From: Psychrobacter sp. 4Bb
GTDB taxonomy: Bacteria; Pseudomonadota; Gammaproteobacteria; Pseudomonadales; Moraxellaceae
DNA: 64,000 nt
NCBI RefSeq assembly: GCF_002836735.1
Contig: NZ_PJAS01000061.1
Span: 1-64,000, forward strand
Reading direction: 5' to 3'
The notes under the pieces were generated by a model. It did no database searches. It was given only the letters and a program-made list of their open reading frames with translations, and was not told the DNA's origin. A program made the translations under genes and the position numbers. Of this stretch, positions 15,933 to 26,077 are shown piece after piece. Position 1 is the stretch's first letter. Each line of letters begins with the position of its first letter.

Positions 15933-17273
15933 CTAATCGTGACGCCAGTAGACCTTTACCACGACATCGGTACGACTTAGCTCAAGTCGGTCTTTCAGCA
16001 ATGGGCGCAATGCTTTGGCAGTATTTGCTTCTAGCGCCCCCCAAACTTTATCAATCTGTAGAGGATTGTCAGTCAAATAGTCGCCTAACTCTCTGTCAAT
16101 TAGCGTGGCTAACTCTGCTCCTGAGTTTGGTTGATTGGTCACTATAGGCAATACGGTAAAACGATCATCCTTGCGGCTTTCCGTATCGCAATCATTATTA
16201 GTGTCACTGTCAGTATTGCTGTTGTCATTACCAATGTTATCAATGCAACTGCGCATTTTTACAGTATCGAGGTAGCTTTGATCGCCTGCATCTTGCGTCA
16301 CGCAAATGACCAATGGTGGTGTAGGATTGTTCCATAGCTCTAGCAGTCGTGCTGCCGTTGGCATTGATGTCTCATCGACAATCAGTACCGCTTGACCGTC
16401 TCGTAAGTGCTCTACCTTTTCTGGAAACTCTCGTTTTGTGACGACGGTCTCGCCTGCTTGTAGTGCTGTTGCCCAGTTGCCGCCCGGCGTATCCCCATGC
16501 AAAAAAACATCGACCCAAGCTCTTATCTCATCATCAGCTTGCCATGCTTTTCTCAAAGTGTAATAACAGTGAAGACGAGCAGGGCGTACGTTCTCCTTAT
16601 CGCTACCATTAGTTTTATAGTCACCAGCTTTATTGCCATCAGTGCTATCAGTCATCAATGCGTTGGTCATTGCATTGTGCTCTAAATCAAACAAGTAAGC
16701 GTAACCCGCTTCGTTGGTAGGTACTGACGTCGAGTTTTTTGCGCCCTTAGCATTACTTAATTGAGCGGCATTATTTAATGGCGTATCGCTTAATGACAGC
16801 ATGCTCAATTCAAGGCGCAGCATATTTTTGCTGATTCTATAGCTATTTTGTACCTCAAATACTTGCTTGGTCAGTTTGATTGTTTTTTTGCCTAGCTTTT
16901 TATCTGCTCTTTGTTTTAGCAAAATATATTGGGCTTGCAAGTCATCAAGCTGGAAGATGGGGGCGGCAAAAGCGATAAAGAAAGTCTGGTTATGGAGCGA
17001 GGTATTGTGAGCGCCAGCTGGTTGAATTTCTGAGCTTTTTAGACAAGTCTGTATAGCAATACCTTCAGCATAAATATCAGTTATTTGCGCATCGACCAGA
17101 TCCAATTCGGTGGTAGATAATGAGGTAAATGCACTCAAAAATCCAAGCAGTTCGTCGAGGTGCTCTTCATTAATATGCGCGACCACACCTGCTATTTCAG
17201 GGTCGTTTAGGGGAGTGTGTTGATTGTTTTGGTTATCGATGTTTTCTGTAGAAGCTAAAAGAAGATTAGTCAT
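15933..17273 (-). CDS. Siderophore-interacting protein (flavin ferric-siderophore reductase), with DUF2470 domain
   Basis: This roughly 446-residue cytoplasmic protein probably reduces iron from imported siderophores. A DUF2470-like N-terminal region (VVAHINEEHLDELLGFLSAF) is followed by an FAD-binding barrel and a SIP Rossmann domain (RAWVDVFLHGDTPGGNWA, AVLIVDETSMPTAARLL). A Ser/Asn/Asp-rich insertion (DNIGNDNSNTDSDTNND) breaks the C-terminal half. I choose the MTNLLLAST start. The longer frame would begin inside the Fur box at 17328-17352. It diverges from the fhuCDB-like genes. Confidence 0.82.
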   Translation of the reverse strand: MTNLLLASTENIDNQNNQHTPLNDPEIAGVVAHINEEHLDELLGFLSAFTSLSTTELDLVDAQITDIYAEGIAIQTCLKSSEIQPAGAHNTSLHNQTFFIAFAAPIFQLDDLQAQYILLKQRADKKLGKKTIKLTKQVFEVQNSYRISKNMLRLELSMLSLSDTPLNNAAQLSNAKGAKNSTSVPTNEAGYAYLFDLEHNAMTNALMTDSTDGNKAGDYKTNGSDKENVRPARLHCYYTLRKAWQADDEIRAWVDVFLHGDTPGGNWATALQAGETVVTKREFPEKVEHLRDGQAVLIVDETSMPTAARLLELWNNPTPPLVICVTQDAGDQSYLDTVKMRSCIDNIGNDNSNTDSDTNNDCDTESRKDDRFTVLPIVTNQPNSGAELATLIDRELGDYLTDNPLQIDKVWGALEANTAKALRPLLKDRLELSRTDVVVKVYWRHD

Positions 17274-17327
17274 ATAAATACTCGCAATCAACAGAGCGTT
17301 GAAATTAAAGTGAATGAGTTTATAGTT

Positions 17328-17352
17328 AATGATAATTGTTTTTGTTATCATT
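17328..17352. promoter_or_regulatory. Fur box between sip and the uptake operon
   Basis: AATGATAA and TTATCATT are separated by nine bases, an inverted pair of Fur half-sites. The box would repress the minus-strand sip gene and perhaps the divergent ATPase gene when iron is plentiful. Confidence 0.7.
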
Positions 17353-17454
17353 TACGAGTAAAATCAATTTTTATTGTGGTTTGATCGTCAAAAATTGGTC
17401 TACAACCGATAGCCGATAAACCCTAATTTTTATGACATATTATTTTTATCAACA

Positions 17455-18231
17455 ATGAGTGCTTATATGCTACGTGCAAACCAGCTGACTATCAGCCGTC
17501 AAGGAAATACTCTATTAGACAATGTGACTTGTGAGATTGATACCAATCAACTGGTGGCTTTGGTTGGGCATAATGGGTCTGGCAAGTCGACCTTGATCAA
17601 AGCGCTAGCGGGTGAGATGGCAAGTAGTAGCGGCAATGCCACTTTAGATGAGCACAGTATCAATGACTATGGCAGTAAGGAATTAGCGCGGCAAATGGCA
17701 TATCTGCCGCAGCAATTGCCAGAAGCTGCTGGATTCACGGTGCGTGAGCTGGTCATGCTAGGGCGCTATCCTCATCAAAAATGGCTGCAAAAGCCAACTC
17801 AAATAGATAAAGACAAAGTCGCGCAAGCATTAAAAGTGACTCAAACCGAAGCGTTTGCTGATCGAATTACTACCACGCTATCTGGTGGTGAGCGCGCTCG
17901 TGCGTGGCTTGCGATGTGTCTGGCACAGGATACCCGTTACTTATTGCTCGATGAGCCACTTGCTGCACTTGATATGCACTATCAAATCGAGGTCATTCAG
18001 CTCATTCGTCGTCTGGTGGACGAGCAAGGATTAAGCGTGGTAATTATTATCCATGATATTAATTTGGCCGCGCAATATGCCGATCGAGTCATCGCGCTGA
18101 AAAATGGTCAAATATGCCACAACGGCGATATCGCCAGTACCATGCAACCTACCGTGCTACACGATATCTTTAATGTCGATATGCAGCTACTCAGTCATCC
18201 TATTACTGGACAGCCTGTCGCTGTCGCTTAA
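17455..18231 (+). CDS. Siderophore ABC transporter ATP-binding protein (FhuC-like)
   Basis: This 258-residue ATPase powers import through the fused permease encoded downstream. Walker A is GHNGSGKST (residues 38-46), the signature is LSGGERARAW, Walker B is YLLLDEPLAALD and the switch His lies in VVIIIHDINLAAQYADR. The FecE/FhuC-type Q-loop region reads AYLPQQLPEAAGFTVRELVMLGRYPH, with blocks shared by iron-siderophore ATPases. It is the first gene of an operon with the binding protein and permease. Which siderophore is carried cannot be told from the ATPase. Confidence 0.93.
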   Translation: MSAYMLRANQLTISRQGNTLLDNVTCEIDTNQLVALVGHNGSGKSTLIKALAGEMASSSGNATLDEHSINDYGSKELARQMAYLPQQLPEAAGFTVRELVMLGRYPHQKWLQKPTQIDKDKVAQALKVTQTEAFADRITTTLSGGERARAWLAMCLAQDTRYLLLDEPLAALDMHYQIEVIQLIRRLVDEQGLSVVIIIHDINLAAQYADRVIALKNGQICHNGDIASTMQPTVLHDIFNVDMQLLSHPITGQPVAVA

Positions 18232-18344
18232 CGTCTGGTTTTTGCCCCTTCTTTTTAATTCGCCTACAAAGATACGCTTCTATGCCTCCCGTTTTTTATA
18301 CAGATAAATTATCGAAACGTCTACTAGTTACGTCAGTATCAGTA

Positions 18345-19256
18345 ATGACAGCACTGAAATGGTTCGCCCTCGCATTGTGTTTGGTATTGACCGCCTGTAA
18401 TAGTCAAACATCCACTACCTCAGAAGTAGAAAACAGTCATAGCGATAGGATGAATATCGTGTCTCCTGACTGGGGTAATGCAGCGACTTTAACAGCGATG
18501 GGGCATGCACCAATTGCGACAGGTGATGTCAGGGTTTGGGACAGATGGGTGGGAAGCCCCAAACTGCCAGCGTCGATAACAGACTTAGGTATACGCTATC
18601 AGCCCAACGCTGAGCTAATCGCTCAACTGCCTGTCGATATGGTCATAGATAATTATTTTTATGAGCATGCACGTAACTTATACGGCGATGTCCCTGCGGA
18701 ATCTGTGATGTCTGCGGCAAAAGGAGAGACGGCAACTTGGGCTGACTATACCGAGCCGACGCGGGAGCTTGGCGTACTGATCGATAACCCAAAGATGGCT
18801 GAAGACTATATTGCACAAAGTCAGAAAAACATAAAGCTAGCCAGTCAGCAATTCAAGGAGCGTTATCCAAAAGCCAAGAAATTCGCAGTGGTACAGTTTG
18901 CGGATGCTAATAACATGCGTATGTATGTGGCAAACAGCTTATTTCAGCCTGCGTTAGAGCAGATGGACAGAGAGCTTGTGGTATTGGGAAAGGGCAATCA
19001 GTGGGGGTTTGTGCCAATACGAATGGGAGATTTGGCGCAATTAGATGATGAGACTTGTTTATTAATTATCGATCCACTAAGCCCAATTACTAGAGCTGAA
19101 ATTGATGACAGCTTGATTTGGCAGCGCCTAGGTTATGGCAATACCCGCTGTGTGGGCGAGCTACCACCAGTATGGATTTATGGGGGGATGTCATCATTGA
19201 TCAGCTTAGCAAATAACTTGTCAGAAGTTTCATTAAAAGGCGGGGAAGTACTATGA
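18345..19256 (+). CDS. Iron-siderophore binding lipoprotein (FhuD-like)
   Basis: This roughly 303-residue substrate-binding protein captures ferri-siderophore outside the inner membrane. I start it at MTALKWFALALCLVLTAC, a lipoprotein signal whose lipobox LTAC puts the lipidated Cys at residue 18; an in-frame Met 21 codons earlier would bury the signal. The mature part has the periplasmic-binding-protein-2 fold pattern (NIVSPDWGNAATLTAMGHAP, LGIRYQPNAELIAQLPVDMVID). Its stop overlaps the permease start as ATGA, so translation is coupled. Confidence 0.88.
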   Translation: MTALKWFALALCLVLTACNSQTSTTSEVENSHSDRMNIVSPDWGNAATLTAMGHAPIATGDVRVWDRWVGSPKLPASITDLGIRYQPNAELIAQLPVDMVIDNYFYEHARNLYGDVPAESVMSAAKGETATWADYTEPTRELGVLIDNPKMAEDYIAQSQKNIKLASQQFKERYPKAKKFAVVQFADANNMRMYVANSLFQPALEQMDRELVVLGKGNQWGFVPIRMGDLAQLDDETCLLIIDPLSPITRAEIDDSLIWQRLGYGNTRCVGELPPVWIYGGMSSLISLANNLSEVSLKGGEVL

Positions 19257-21451
19257 GCGCCAATGCAGATACTCACAACAACCAAAACAATAATATCAAT
19301 AACCACATCGACAGTTCTCATAACAACAGTGCTCATACGATGACATTAGCCTCTCAAGCAGCAACGGTTTCAAAACCTTCATCAACGTTATCATCGTCGC
19401 AATCATTGAAACAGTCATCATCACCACTGAATCAGCCACCGAACCAACCCAATTCTCAAACTTCCTTGTTTGCCAATTTGTCTTGGCGACTATGGGCCAT
19501 GCTCATCGGATTAGCGGCTCTGTCATTATGGAGTAGTTGGGCACTGCTAGATCAGCAGTGGACGCGCCCAGTCAGTGACTTGCTTATACCAAGCTCGCAA
19601 TTGGATATTGCCAGTATGGCGATACAGCTGCATCTAGTGGCGACCAGCGTGGTGGCGTTGTTGGCTGGCGGGCTATTAGGCGTGGTCAGTATTTTACTAC
19701 AGCAATTGGTAAAAAACCCCTTAGCATCAGATACGACGCTAGGGGTGGGCGTGGGTGCACAGTTGGCCATGCTCATTGTCACGTTGTTTTTGCCAAGCTT
19801 GGCTATTTATGGCGGAATTTACGTGGCCTTTGTGGGGGCTATCATTAGTATGGGTCTGGTATTTGCCTTGTCAGCACCCAGTCGATTTAATCCATTGATT
19901 TTGATATTGGCCGGTTTGGTCGTCAATATTTTGCTGGCCGCAGTAGCCAATGTTCTAGTACTGTTTTTTGCTGAGCGTAGTAATGGCATGCTGTCATGGG
20001 CGGCTGGGTTTTTGGCACAAAATAGCTGGCATACCAGTATCGCGCTAGTCATCACTGCTATTTTGATGGCGGTCGTATGTCTGCCATTACTAAAACCATT
20101 AACGCTGATGAGTCTAGATGACACGCAGGCAAAACGTCTGGGTGTACCTATTAATGGGATTCGCGCACTTGTTGTATTGGTGGTCGCCGTTGTGACCGCT
20201 TTAGTGGTTAGTGAAGTGGGCTTGATTGGTTTTATTGGTCTTGGTGCGGCAAGTTTGGTCAATGCGCTGGGCATCTCTGCTATTGGTAAGCGTTTGGCTA
20301 CTGCTTTTGGGTTGGGGGCGCTGCTGTTGTTGTTGACCAGTAATGTCGCGTTACTGCTTGAGCCGTTACTTGATATGCAGATTCCAGCTGATGCCATGAC
20401 AGGTATCTTGGGTGCACCGCTGATTATTTGGCTGATTTTGCGTCAGCGTCGCGAGCGGATAGAGACAGTGACACCGATGCTTGCAGGTAAGCATACATCC
20501 ATTGCCTTTTGGCGATGGGGCGTTGGCGTGCTCGCTATTATCATGTTTGCCTGTTTATTTGTACAAGATATCAATGGTTGGGGGCTCAGTACGGACTGGG
20601 CACTCACGCAGCAGTACCGCTTACCTCGCAGTTTGAGTGCTGCTGCCACAGGCTTGATGTTAGCAGTCGCCGGTGTGCTACTGCAAACATTAACGCGTAA
20701 CCCTATGGCCAGTCCTGAGGTGCTAGGTGTCAGTTCAGGCGCGGCACTTGGGGTTATTTTAGGGTTTTTATTATTACCAAGTTTAGGGCTATCTGCGGGA
20801 GCAGGGACGTTGCTAATTTCAGGACTGTCAGGGGCGATGGCCGTGCTGCTATTGATTATTTGGCTAGCACGCAGGGTCAGCTCAGGTTATTTATTGTTAG
20901 TAGGTATAGGCATTGCCGCCATGATGGATGGGGTGATGCATATGGTCAAGCTTTCAGGAGATCCGCGTCTAGAAGCGATGCTCAGCTGGCTGTCAGGGAC
21001 AACTTATAGCGCTCAGCCCAGTACGGTATGGTATCTCATTGGCATCGCTGCTATCTTATTTGTGCTTAGCCTATTGCTGATTAAGCCTTTGCGAGTTCTT
21101 GGGCTAGGTACAGGTGTGGCGCGTAATTTGGGTGTGGCGGTTACGCCAGTGACTTTGTCGTTATTGGCATTAGTAGCAGCACTTAGTACGGCCAGCACGC
21201 TTGCCGTTGGCCCATTGAGCTTTATTGGTTTGATGGTGCCGCATTTGGCTACTTCACTGGGAGCTGTGAAGCTTGAACGACAATTGCCACTAGCTGCACT
21301 TTTAGGGGCAGGGGTAATGGTGATAGCGGATTGGATTGGCCGTTATGTTATTTTCCCTTATGAGCTGCCAGCTGGTACGATTGCTGCCATTATCGGTGGT
21401 GGGTATTTCTTATGGCTCATTCGTAAGGTACCAGCCTCAGCAAAAAGGTAG
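19253..21451 (+). CDS. Fused siderophore permease, two FecCD domains (FhuB-like)
   Basis: This 732-residue inner-membrane protein has two complete FecCD permease halves, as in FhuB. Half 1 covers about residues 75-400 (QQLVKNPLASDTTLGVGVGAQ, then EVGLIGFIGLGA). Half 2 covers about 410-732 (LQTLTRNPMASPEVLGVSSGAA, then GPLSFIGLMVPHLA). Each carries the NPLA/NPMA-type ATPase-coupling and G-F-I-G-L blocks. The first 70 residues are unusual for the family: a hydrophilic Asn/Ser/His/Gln-rich tail, probably cytoplasmic and disordered. FhuB-type fusions usually handle hydroxamates. Confidence 0.92.
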   Translation: MSANADTHNNQNNNINNHIDSSHNNSAHTMTLASQAATVSKPSSTLSSSQSLKQSSSPLNQPPNQPNSQTSLFANLSWRLWAMLIGLAALSLWSSWALLDQQWTRPVSDLLIPSSQLDIASMAIQLHLVATSVVALLAGGLLGVVSILLQQLVKNPLASDTTLGVGVGAQLAMLIVTLFLPSLAIYGGIYVAFVGAIISMGLVFALSAPSRFNPLILILAGLVVNILLAAVANVLVLFFAERSNGMLSWAAGFLAQNSWHTSIALVITAILMAVVCLPLLKPLTLMSLDDTQAKRLGVPINGIRALVVLVVAVVTALVVSEVGLIGFIGLGAASLVNALGISAIGKRLATAFGLGALLLLLTSNVALLLEPLLDMQIPADAMTGILGAPLIIWLILRQRRERIETVTPMLAGKHTSIAFWRWGVGVLAIIMFACLFVQDINGWGLSTDWALTQQYRLPRSLSAAATGLMLAVAGVLLQTLTRNPMASPEVLGVSSGAALGVILGFLLLPSLGLSAGAGTLLISGLSGAMAVLLLIIWLARRVSSGYLLLVGIGIAAMMDGVMHMVKLSGDPRLEAMLSWLSGTTYSAQPSTVWYLIGIAAILFVLSLLLIKPLRVLGLGTGVARNLGVAVTPVTLSLLALVAALSTASTLAVGPLSFIGLMVPHLATSLGAVKLERQLPLAALLGAGVMVIADWIGRYVIFPYELPAGTIAAIIGGGYFLWLIRKVPASAKR

Positions 21452-21658
21452 CTCATGTCTGCAAGCATTGAATTTGAATAGCCGACAATTTTGACTTCAT
21501 TCAGCAGAGGCTTATCTAACCTTATTTGATCAGTATTTTGATAAGAATAATGATGCTAAGTTTCAGCGAGATTGGATGACGTGCTCGGCAGGCTAGCAAA
21601 ATAATAACTAGGAGCAAGTCATGCCGACCATCACTCAATTTTATGGTGCCACTGCTTA

Positions 21659-23143
21659 ATGAGCAATGCCCCTATAAATAAGGCATCTACAACTGAGTCG
21701 CCTATAAGCGAAGTCTCTCAGAGTAGTAGTGATGGCTTGAGCGACAAACAAGTACAGCAGATATTACTGACATTACTACTCGGCGGTACGGTCGTCAGCT
21801 TTAGCAATAGTGCGCTCAATCCAGCGATTCCTGTCTTTATGTCGGTGTTTGATGTCGATATCGTGATGGGCGGCTGGGTGCTAAATGCTTATGTCTTGGC
21901 CATGAGTGTGGGGCTGATGCTGAGTGGCTACTTAAACAAAAAGTTTCCTTTTAAGCATGTTTATTTGGCGGCAATTTTTGGATTTATGTTGGGCTCAGTT
22001 ATTGGCATGCTGGCGTCTAGTATGAGCTTTGTCATTATTGCTAGGGCTATACAAGGACTGAGTGGCGGTCTGATTATCCCGCTGTCTATTGGTATGCTGT
22101 ATCAGATTTATCCGCAGCAACAGCACGGCAGAGTAATGGCGCTATGGGGCATTGTTATTATGATGTCATTAGCGTTTGGCCCTTTGGTCGGTGCTTACTT
22201 GGTTGAGCAGTTTGCGTGGTGGACACTGTTTGCCATTACGTTGCCACTTAGTGTGGCGGTCATGGCGATGGTATGGCGGCTAATACCTGACATGCGCTCA
22301 CATGATCAAGAAACCCCTTTCGATATCATCGGGTTTATCAGTTTGCTTGTTTGGCTGCTTGCGATGATGGTTTGGCTGAGCACGCTGAAAATAGATTTTA
22401 CTGGCGGGCTACTCAGCAGTGACGGATTATTAAAGATAGCCACGTTGGGTTTATTATCTATTGGATTTCTACTGTCTGCGATGGTTTGGTGGGCATATGA
22501 GCGGCGTCAGCGTCATCCGTTATTGAACGTGCGCTTGTTTAACAATAAGACCTATTTGCACAGTAATATCATTAGCATTAGCCAAACAGTCGGTTTGATG
22601 TTGTGTCTCTTGCTATTGCCCGTGTTAATCCAAGACGTGATGGGCGAGAATGCCTTATGGACAGGTGTTGTCCTGATGGTCGCGACGCTCGTGGCCAGTA
22701 TCACCACGCATTACGCTGGCAAGCGGGTAGACAAACGCGGTGCCCGAGGGATTGGTATGGCGGGTATCACGATTAGTGCGCTGTCTACCTTTATGCTGGC
22801 GTGGTGCTTGTATCAGCCCAAGCTTTGGCTATTAATGCTAATTATGAGTGTACGAGGTATTGGGGTAGGCTTGGCGTATCTGCCAACCACCACGGTTGGG
22901 TTTAGTAGCTTACCCAAAGACGCAGTCACTGAGGGAGCCGCCCTTAATAACATCAGTCGCCGTATCATCTCTACTATATTTATCACGCTGTCCACCCTTT
23001 ATATAGGCAGTCGAAGTGCGCAGTTATTGGCAGCAGGTAGTAGTAACAGCATGGCAAGCGCGATCCAAGAAGTATTGGTAATTATCGCTGTAATTTTGAT
23101 ATTTACGATTCCTTCAGCGTGCAAATTACCCCGCGCGCCATAA
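21659..23143 (+). CDS. MFS transporter, DHA2 (14-helix) family
   Basis: This 494-residue multidrug-type transporter has the drug/H+ antiporter motifs: PAIPVFMSVFDVDIVMGGWVLNAYVLAMSVG (helix 1-2 region), RAIQGLSGGLIIPLSIGML (helix 4) and LWGIVIMMSLAFGPLVGAYLVEQFAWWTLF (motif C region). Its place between a siderophore importer and a TonB receptor suggests siderophore export or movement across the inner membrane, but no siderophore synthesis gene lies in the window. It has its own ribosome site about 200 bases after the permease gene. Confidence 0.88.
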   Translation: MSNAPINKASTTESPISEVSQSSSDGLSDKQVQQILLTLLLGGTVVSFSNSALNPAIPVFMSVFDVDIVMGGWVLNAYVLAMSVGLMLSGYLNKKFPFKHVYLAAIFGFMLGSVIGMLASSMSFVIIARAIQGLSGGLIIPLSIGMLYQIYPQQQHGRVMALWGIVIMMSLAFGPLVGAYLVEQFAWWTLFAITLPLSVAVMAMVWRLIPDMRSHDQETPFDIIGFISLLVWLLAMMVWLSTLKIDFTGGLLSSDGLLKIATLGLLSIGFLLSAMVWWAYERRQRHPLLNVRLFNNKTYLHSNIISISQTVGLMLCLLLLPVLIQDVMGENALWTGVVLMVATLVASITTHYAGKRVDKRGARGIGMAGITISALSTFMLAWCLYQPKLWLLMLIMSVRGIGVGLAYLPTTTVGFSSLPKDAVTEGAALNNISRRIISTIFITLSTLYIGSRSAQLLAAGSSNSMASAIQEVLVIIAVILIFTIPSACKLPRAP

Positions 23144-23493
23144 CGATCAACTTCATAGTTGGGCAGCATGTAGATTACCGGTGTCAATGACGATCTGCTT
23201 GAAGGCTTATCCCTTTTATCTATTTATTTGAACAAACTTTGAGACAAGCCGCTTATGTCACTGTCTAACCATTTCGCCAAATTTACCAAAGAAACGGACG
23301 GTAATTGCAGTAAGTCAGTCAACATGGTCACTCGCTACTTATAAAAACCTATTTGTAAATACTTATAGAAATAAAAATCATTATCATTTAGAATGTCATT
23401 CACAAAGTTAGTACATACAGTATTATTTGCTAAATATAACGCGTATCACTGTCCACCTATCCAACTAAGTGAAATAACCTAAGTGAAGTAATT
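23144..23493. promoter_or_regulatory. Upstream region of the TonB receptor with Fur box
   Basis: This is 350 bases without a gene. A Fur-box-like run AAAATCATTATCATTTA at 23374-23390 lies about 100 bases before the receptor start and suggests iron repression. Confidence 0.7.
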
Positions 23494-25881
23494 ATGAAAA
23501 GCCACCATCATGTTGCTCTATCTCTTCTTACCCTTTGTATCAGCCAGCAGTTATACGCCCAAACTAATACCAATTCAGTGCAAAGTGCATCAGGTGTGCA
23601 GGCCACCGCTGCGGCGACCCCGAATGCATCATCAAGCGATGTACCTAGTGTGACTTTAGATGCTATTACAGTTAGTGCCAATGCCAAAACAGGCACAGCG
23701 CTGGCACAGAAAATCAGTGAAATGCCTGCTGTCACGCAAGTGATTTATGAGGCGGACATTCAGGCGCAGGCGACAGGTAACCGCACGGTTGGGGACATCT
23801 TAGCCCAGCTCGTGCCCAGCCTTGGCGTGAGCAGCGGCTCGGTTAGTAACTACGGCACGACCATGCACGGGCGTCCTGTACAGTATTTGCTAAATGGCGT
23901 GCCATTATCTGGCTCGCGCAGTCTGTCACGCGAGCTAAACAGCATCGACCCTGAGCAAATTGAGCGCGTCGAAGTGCTCTCAGGTGCGACCAGCATCTAT
24001 GGCGCGGGGGCAGCCGGCGGTCTGATTAATATTGTGACCAAATCGACGGCAGGCTATGGCTTGACAAGACAGACGCGCCTTGGCATCAACAGCAGCCGCG
24101 AGTTTAAATCCGACTCGCTCGGCTATCATGTGGGACAAAGCATCGGCTACGGCGGCGAGCGCGTGTATGGTAATGTCGATGTAGACTACGAGACCACAGG
24201 TGGCAAGTTTGACAGTCATGGCGACCGCATCAGCCCTGATGCCAACCAAACCGACAACCAAGACACCGATACTATCAGCGTCAACGCCAACCTTGGCTTT
24301 GATATTAGCGATACCAAAACCATGAATCTTGCGGCGACTTATTATGACAGCGAGCAAGATACCGATTATGGCGTCGATTACGGCAATGATCTGTCTGTAC
24401 TGCTAGTAAAAGGTACTATACCGTCACTACGTGCTATCGATGGCGCCAATATCGAAAACCAGCCCTACAATACCAAAAGCTCGGTCAACCTAAACTACAA
24501 TGACAGCGACTTTTTGGGTTCTAACTTAAGTCTGACAGGCTATTACCGTGACGAAAAGGCGCGCTTTTATCCGTCAGGAAAGCTTTTTAACAAACAAGCC
24601 CAAGAGGTGTGGGTAAATAATGGCTTGACGGATGAAACAACCTTAGGAAAATTATTGGCTGCATCGGCTGTGGTTACTCAATCAGAAGCGGACATTGAGG
24701 TGATGGGATTGCGCGCCGCTATGCAGACTGAAACCGATGTTATGGGTAAAAATACCTTGTTCAGCTATGGCGCGGACTTTGAACGTGAAGAGAGTGAGCA
24801 GACCTATTATGGCCAAGACCTGACTACCTTCCTTGCAAGTAATGGCTTGACTTCAACAAGTAATGGTCTGAGCTATAACGGCGGACCAAAAACCACTATC
24901 GATAAATGGGGCGCGTTCGTCAATGCCGATGTGGATATGACCGACAAATGGCACACCAGCGCTGGCGTGCGCTATCAAAACATCAAATCGGATACCGACC
25001 GTTTTGTGCCCATTTATGAACAGCTATTGGCGGATTATTTTGCGACCAATGGCATCAGTGATATTGCTGACGCTTACGGTATTGATTACGAAGCAGGCGC
25101 GGTTGAGGCGGGTAGCAGTAAGCACGACAAAGTGCTGTTTAACCTTGGTACCAGCTATCAGTTGACCGATGACGACCAAGTCTTTGCTAACTTCTCGCAA
25201 GGCTTTACCACGGCTGACGTGCAGCGCGCCTTACGTGACGTGCGCGCTGGATTTGTGGTCAACTCAGACAATATTCAGCCCATTTCTATCAATAACTACG
25301 AGCTGGGCTGGACAGGTACGCGCGGTGATACCAGCGCAAAGGTTAGCGGTTTTTATAACGACTCAGACAAAACCGTGCGCTTTACCAACGACTATACCGT
25401 CGAAGTCGTCGATACGGACGAACGTATTTACGGCGCTGAAGCCTCGCTCACGCATGATTTAAACAAAGACTGGCAAGTAGGCGGCAGTGTTGCTTATACC
25501 CGCGGGCAATACAAAAAAGACGGCGACTGGCTGGAGCTGGATGCAGTACGCCTGACGCCACTCAAAGGCACGGCATACGCGCAGTATAACTTTAGCGAAG
25601 GCAGTAACATTCGCTTGCAAGCGCTGGCAGTCGGCGGTAGCGACAAGGCTTATAAAGACCAACAGAACGACCCAGACGCGAGTGCGCAGCCATTGACAGG
25701 CTATGCGACCTTTGATGTGCTTGGGCAAGTCAAATTACCTGTCGGACGTATGGGCTACGGCGTGTATAATATCTTAAACAAAGACTATCAGACCGTGTAT
25801 CATCAAACGACCTTTGGCGATTTAAACCGCTTACCTGCTTCAGGGACAACTTACGGCTTGAGCTATACCGTGGATTACTAA
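23494..25881 (+). CDS. TonB-dependent siderophore receptor
   Basis: This 795-residue outer-membrane receptor has a signal peptide (MKSHHHVALSLLTLCISQQLYA, cleaved after AQ). A Ser/Ala-rich linker leads to the TonB-box-like VTLDAITVSA. The plug domain (MPAVTQVIYEADIQ...VGDILAQLVPSLGVSSG, then RVEVLSGATSIYGAGAAGGLINIVTK) precedes the 22-strand barrel, which ends in an aromatic residue (SYTVDY). A TonB box, plug and barrel are all present at full length. The adjacent Fur box and fhuCDB-like genes define it as iron-siderophore uptake; the ligand is unknown. The gene is locally richer in GC than its neighbours. Confidence 0.92.
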   Translation: MKSHHHVALSLLTLCISQQLYAQTNTNSVQSASGVQATAAATPNASSSDVPSVTLDAITVSANAKTGTALAQKISEMPAVTQVIYEADIQAQATGNRTVGDILAQLVPSLGVSSGSVSNYGTTMHGRPVQYLLNGVPLSGSRSLSRELNSIDPEQIERVEVLSGATSIYGAGAAGGLINIVTKSTAGYGLTRQTRLGINSSREFKSDSLGYHVGQSIGYGGERVYGNVDVDYETTGGKFDSHGDRISPDANQTDNQDTDTISVNANLGFDISDTKTMNLAATYYDSEQDTDYGVDYGNDLSVLLVKGTIPSLRAIDGANIENQPYNTKSSVNLNYNDSDFLGSNLSLTGYYRDEKARFYPSGKLFNKQAQEVWVNNGLTDETTLGKLLAASAVVTQSEADIEVMGLRAAMQTETDVMGKNTLFSYGADFEREESEQTYYGQDLTTFLASNGLTSTSNGLSYNGGPKTTIDKWGAFVNADVDMTDKWHTSAGVRYQNIKSDTDRFVPIYEQLLADYFATNGISDIADAYGIDYEAGAVEAGSSKHDKVLFNLGTSYQLTDDDQVFANFSQGFTTADVQRALRDVRAGFVVNSDNIQPISINNYELGWTGTRGDTSAKVSGFYNDSDKTVRFTNDYTVEVVDTDERIYGAEASLTHDLNKDWQVGGSVAYTRGQYKKDGDWLELDAVRLTPLKGTAYAQYNFSEGSNIRLQALAVGGSDKAYKDQQNDPDASAQPLTGYATFDVLGQVKLPVGRMGYGVYNILNKDYQTVYHQTTFGDLNRLPASGTTYGLSYTVDY

Positions 25882-25894
25882 AAAGCGTCACGCA

Positions 25895-25940
25895 TTAAAA
25901 AACCCTTCATGCTATGAAAATTTAGCGTGAAGGGTTTTTT
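25895..25940 (+). terminator. Rho-independent terminator of the siderophore locus
   Basis: AAAAAACCCTTCA pairs with TGAAGGGTTTTTT, starting 14 bases past the receptor stop and followed by T residues. Confidence 0.9.
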
Positions 25941-26077
25941 AATGTTCATAACTCTCTAAATCATTCATCTGCTCCAAGAGTATTTGCTAGCGTTTCCAAC
26001 TTCACGCTTTATCAGGTGTAAAATTCTTCTTTAGTATTTTATGATTGACTTATAGCGTATCAATGCTAATCTAAGCA

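Noticed and set aside
19552-21198. Several minus-strand frames inside the fused permease gene
   Set aside because: They are shadows of the strongly supported plus-strand permease, with no family features.
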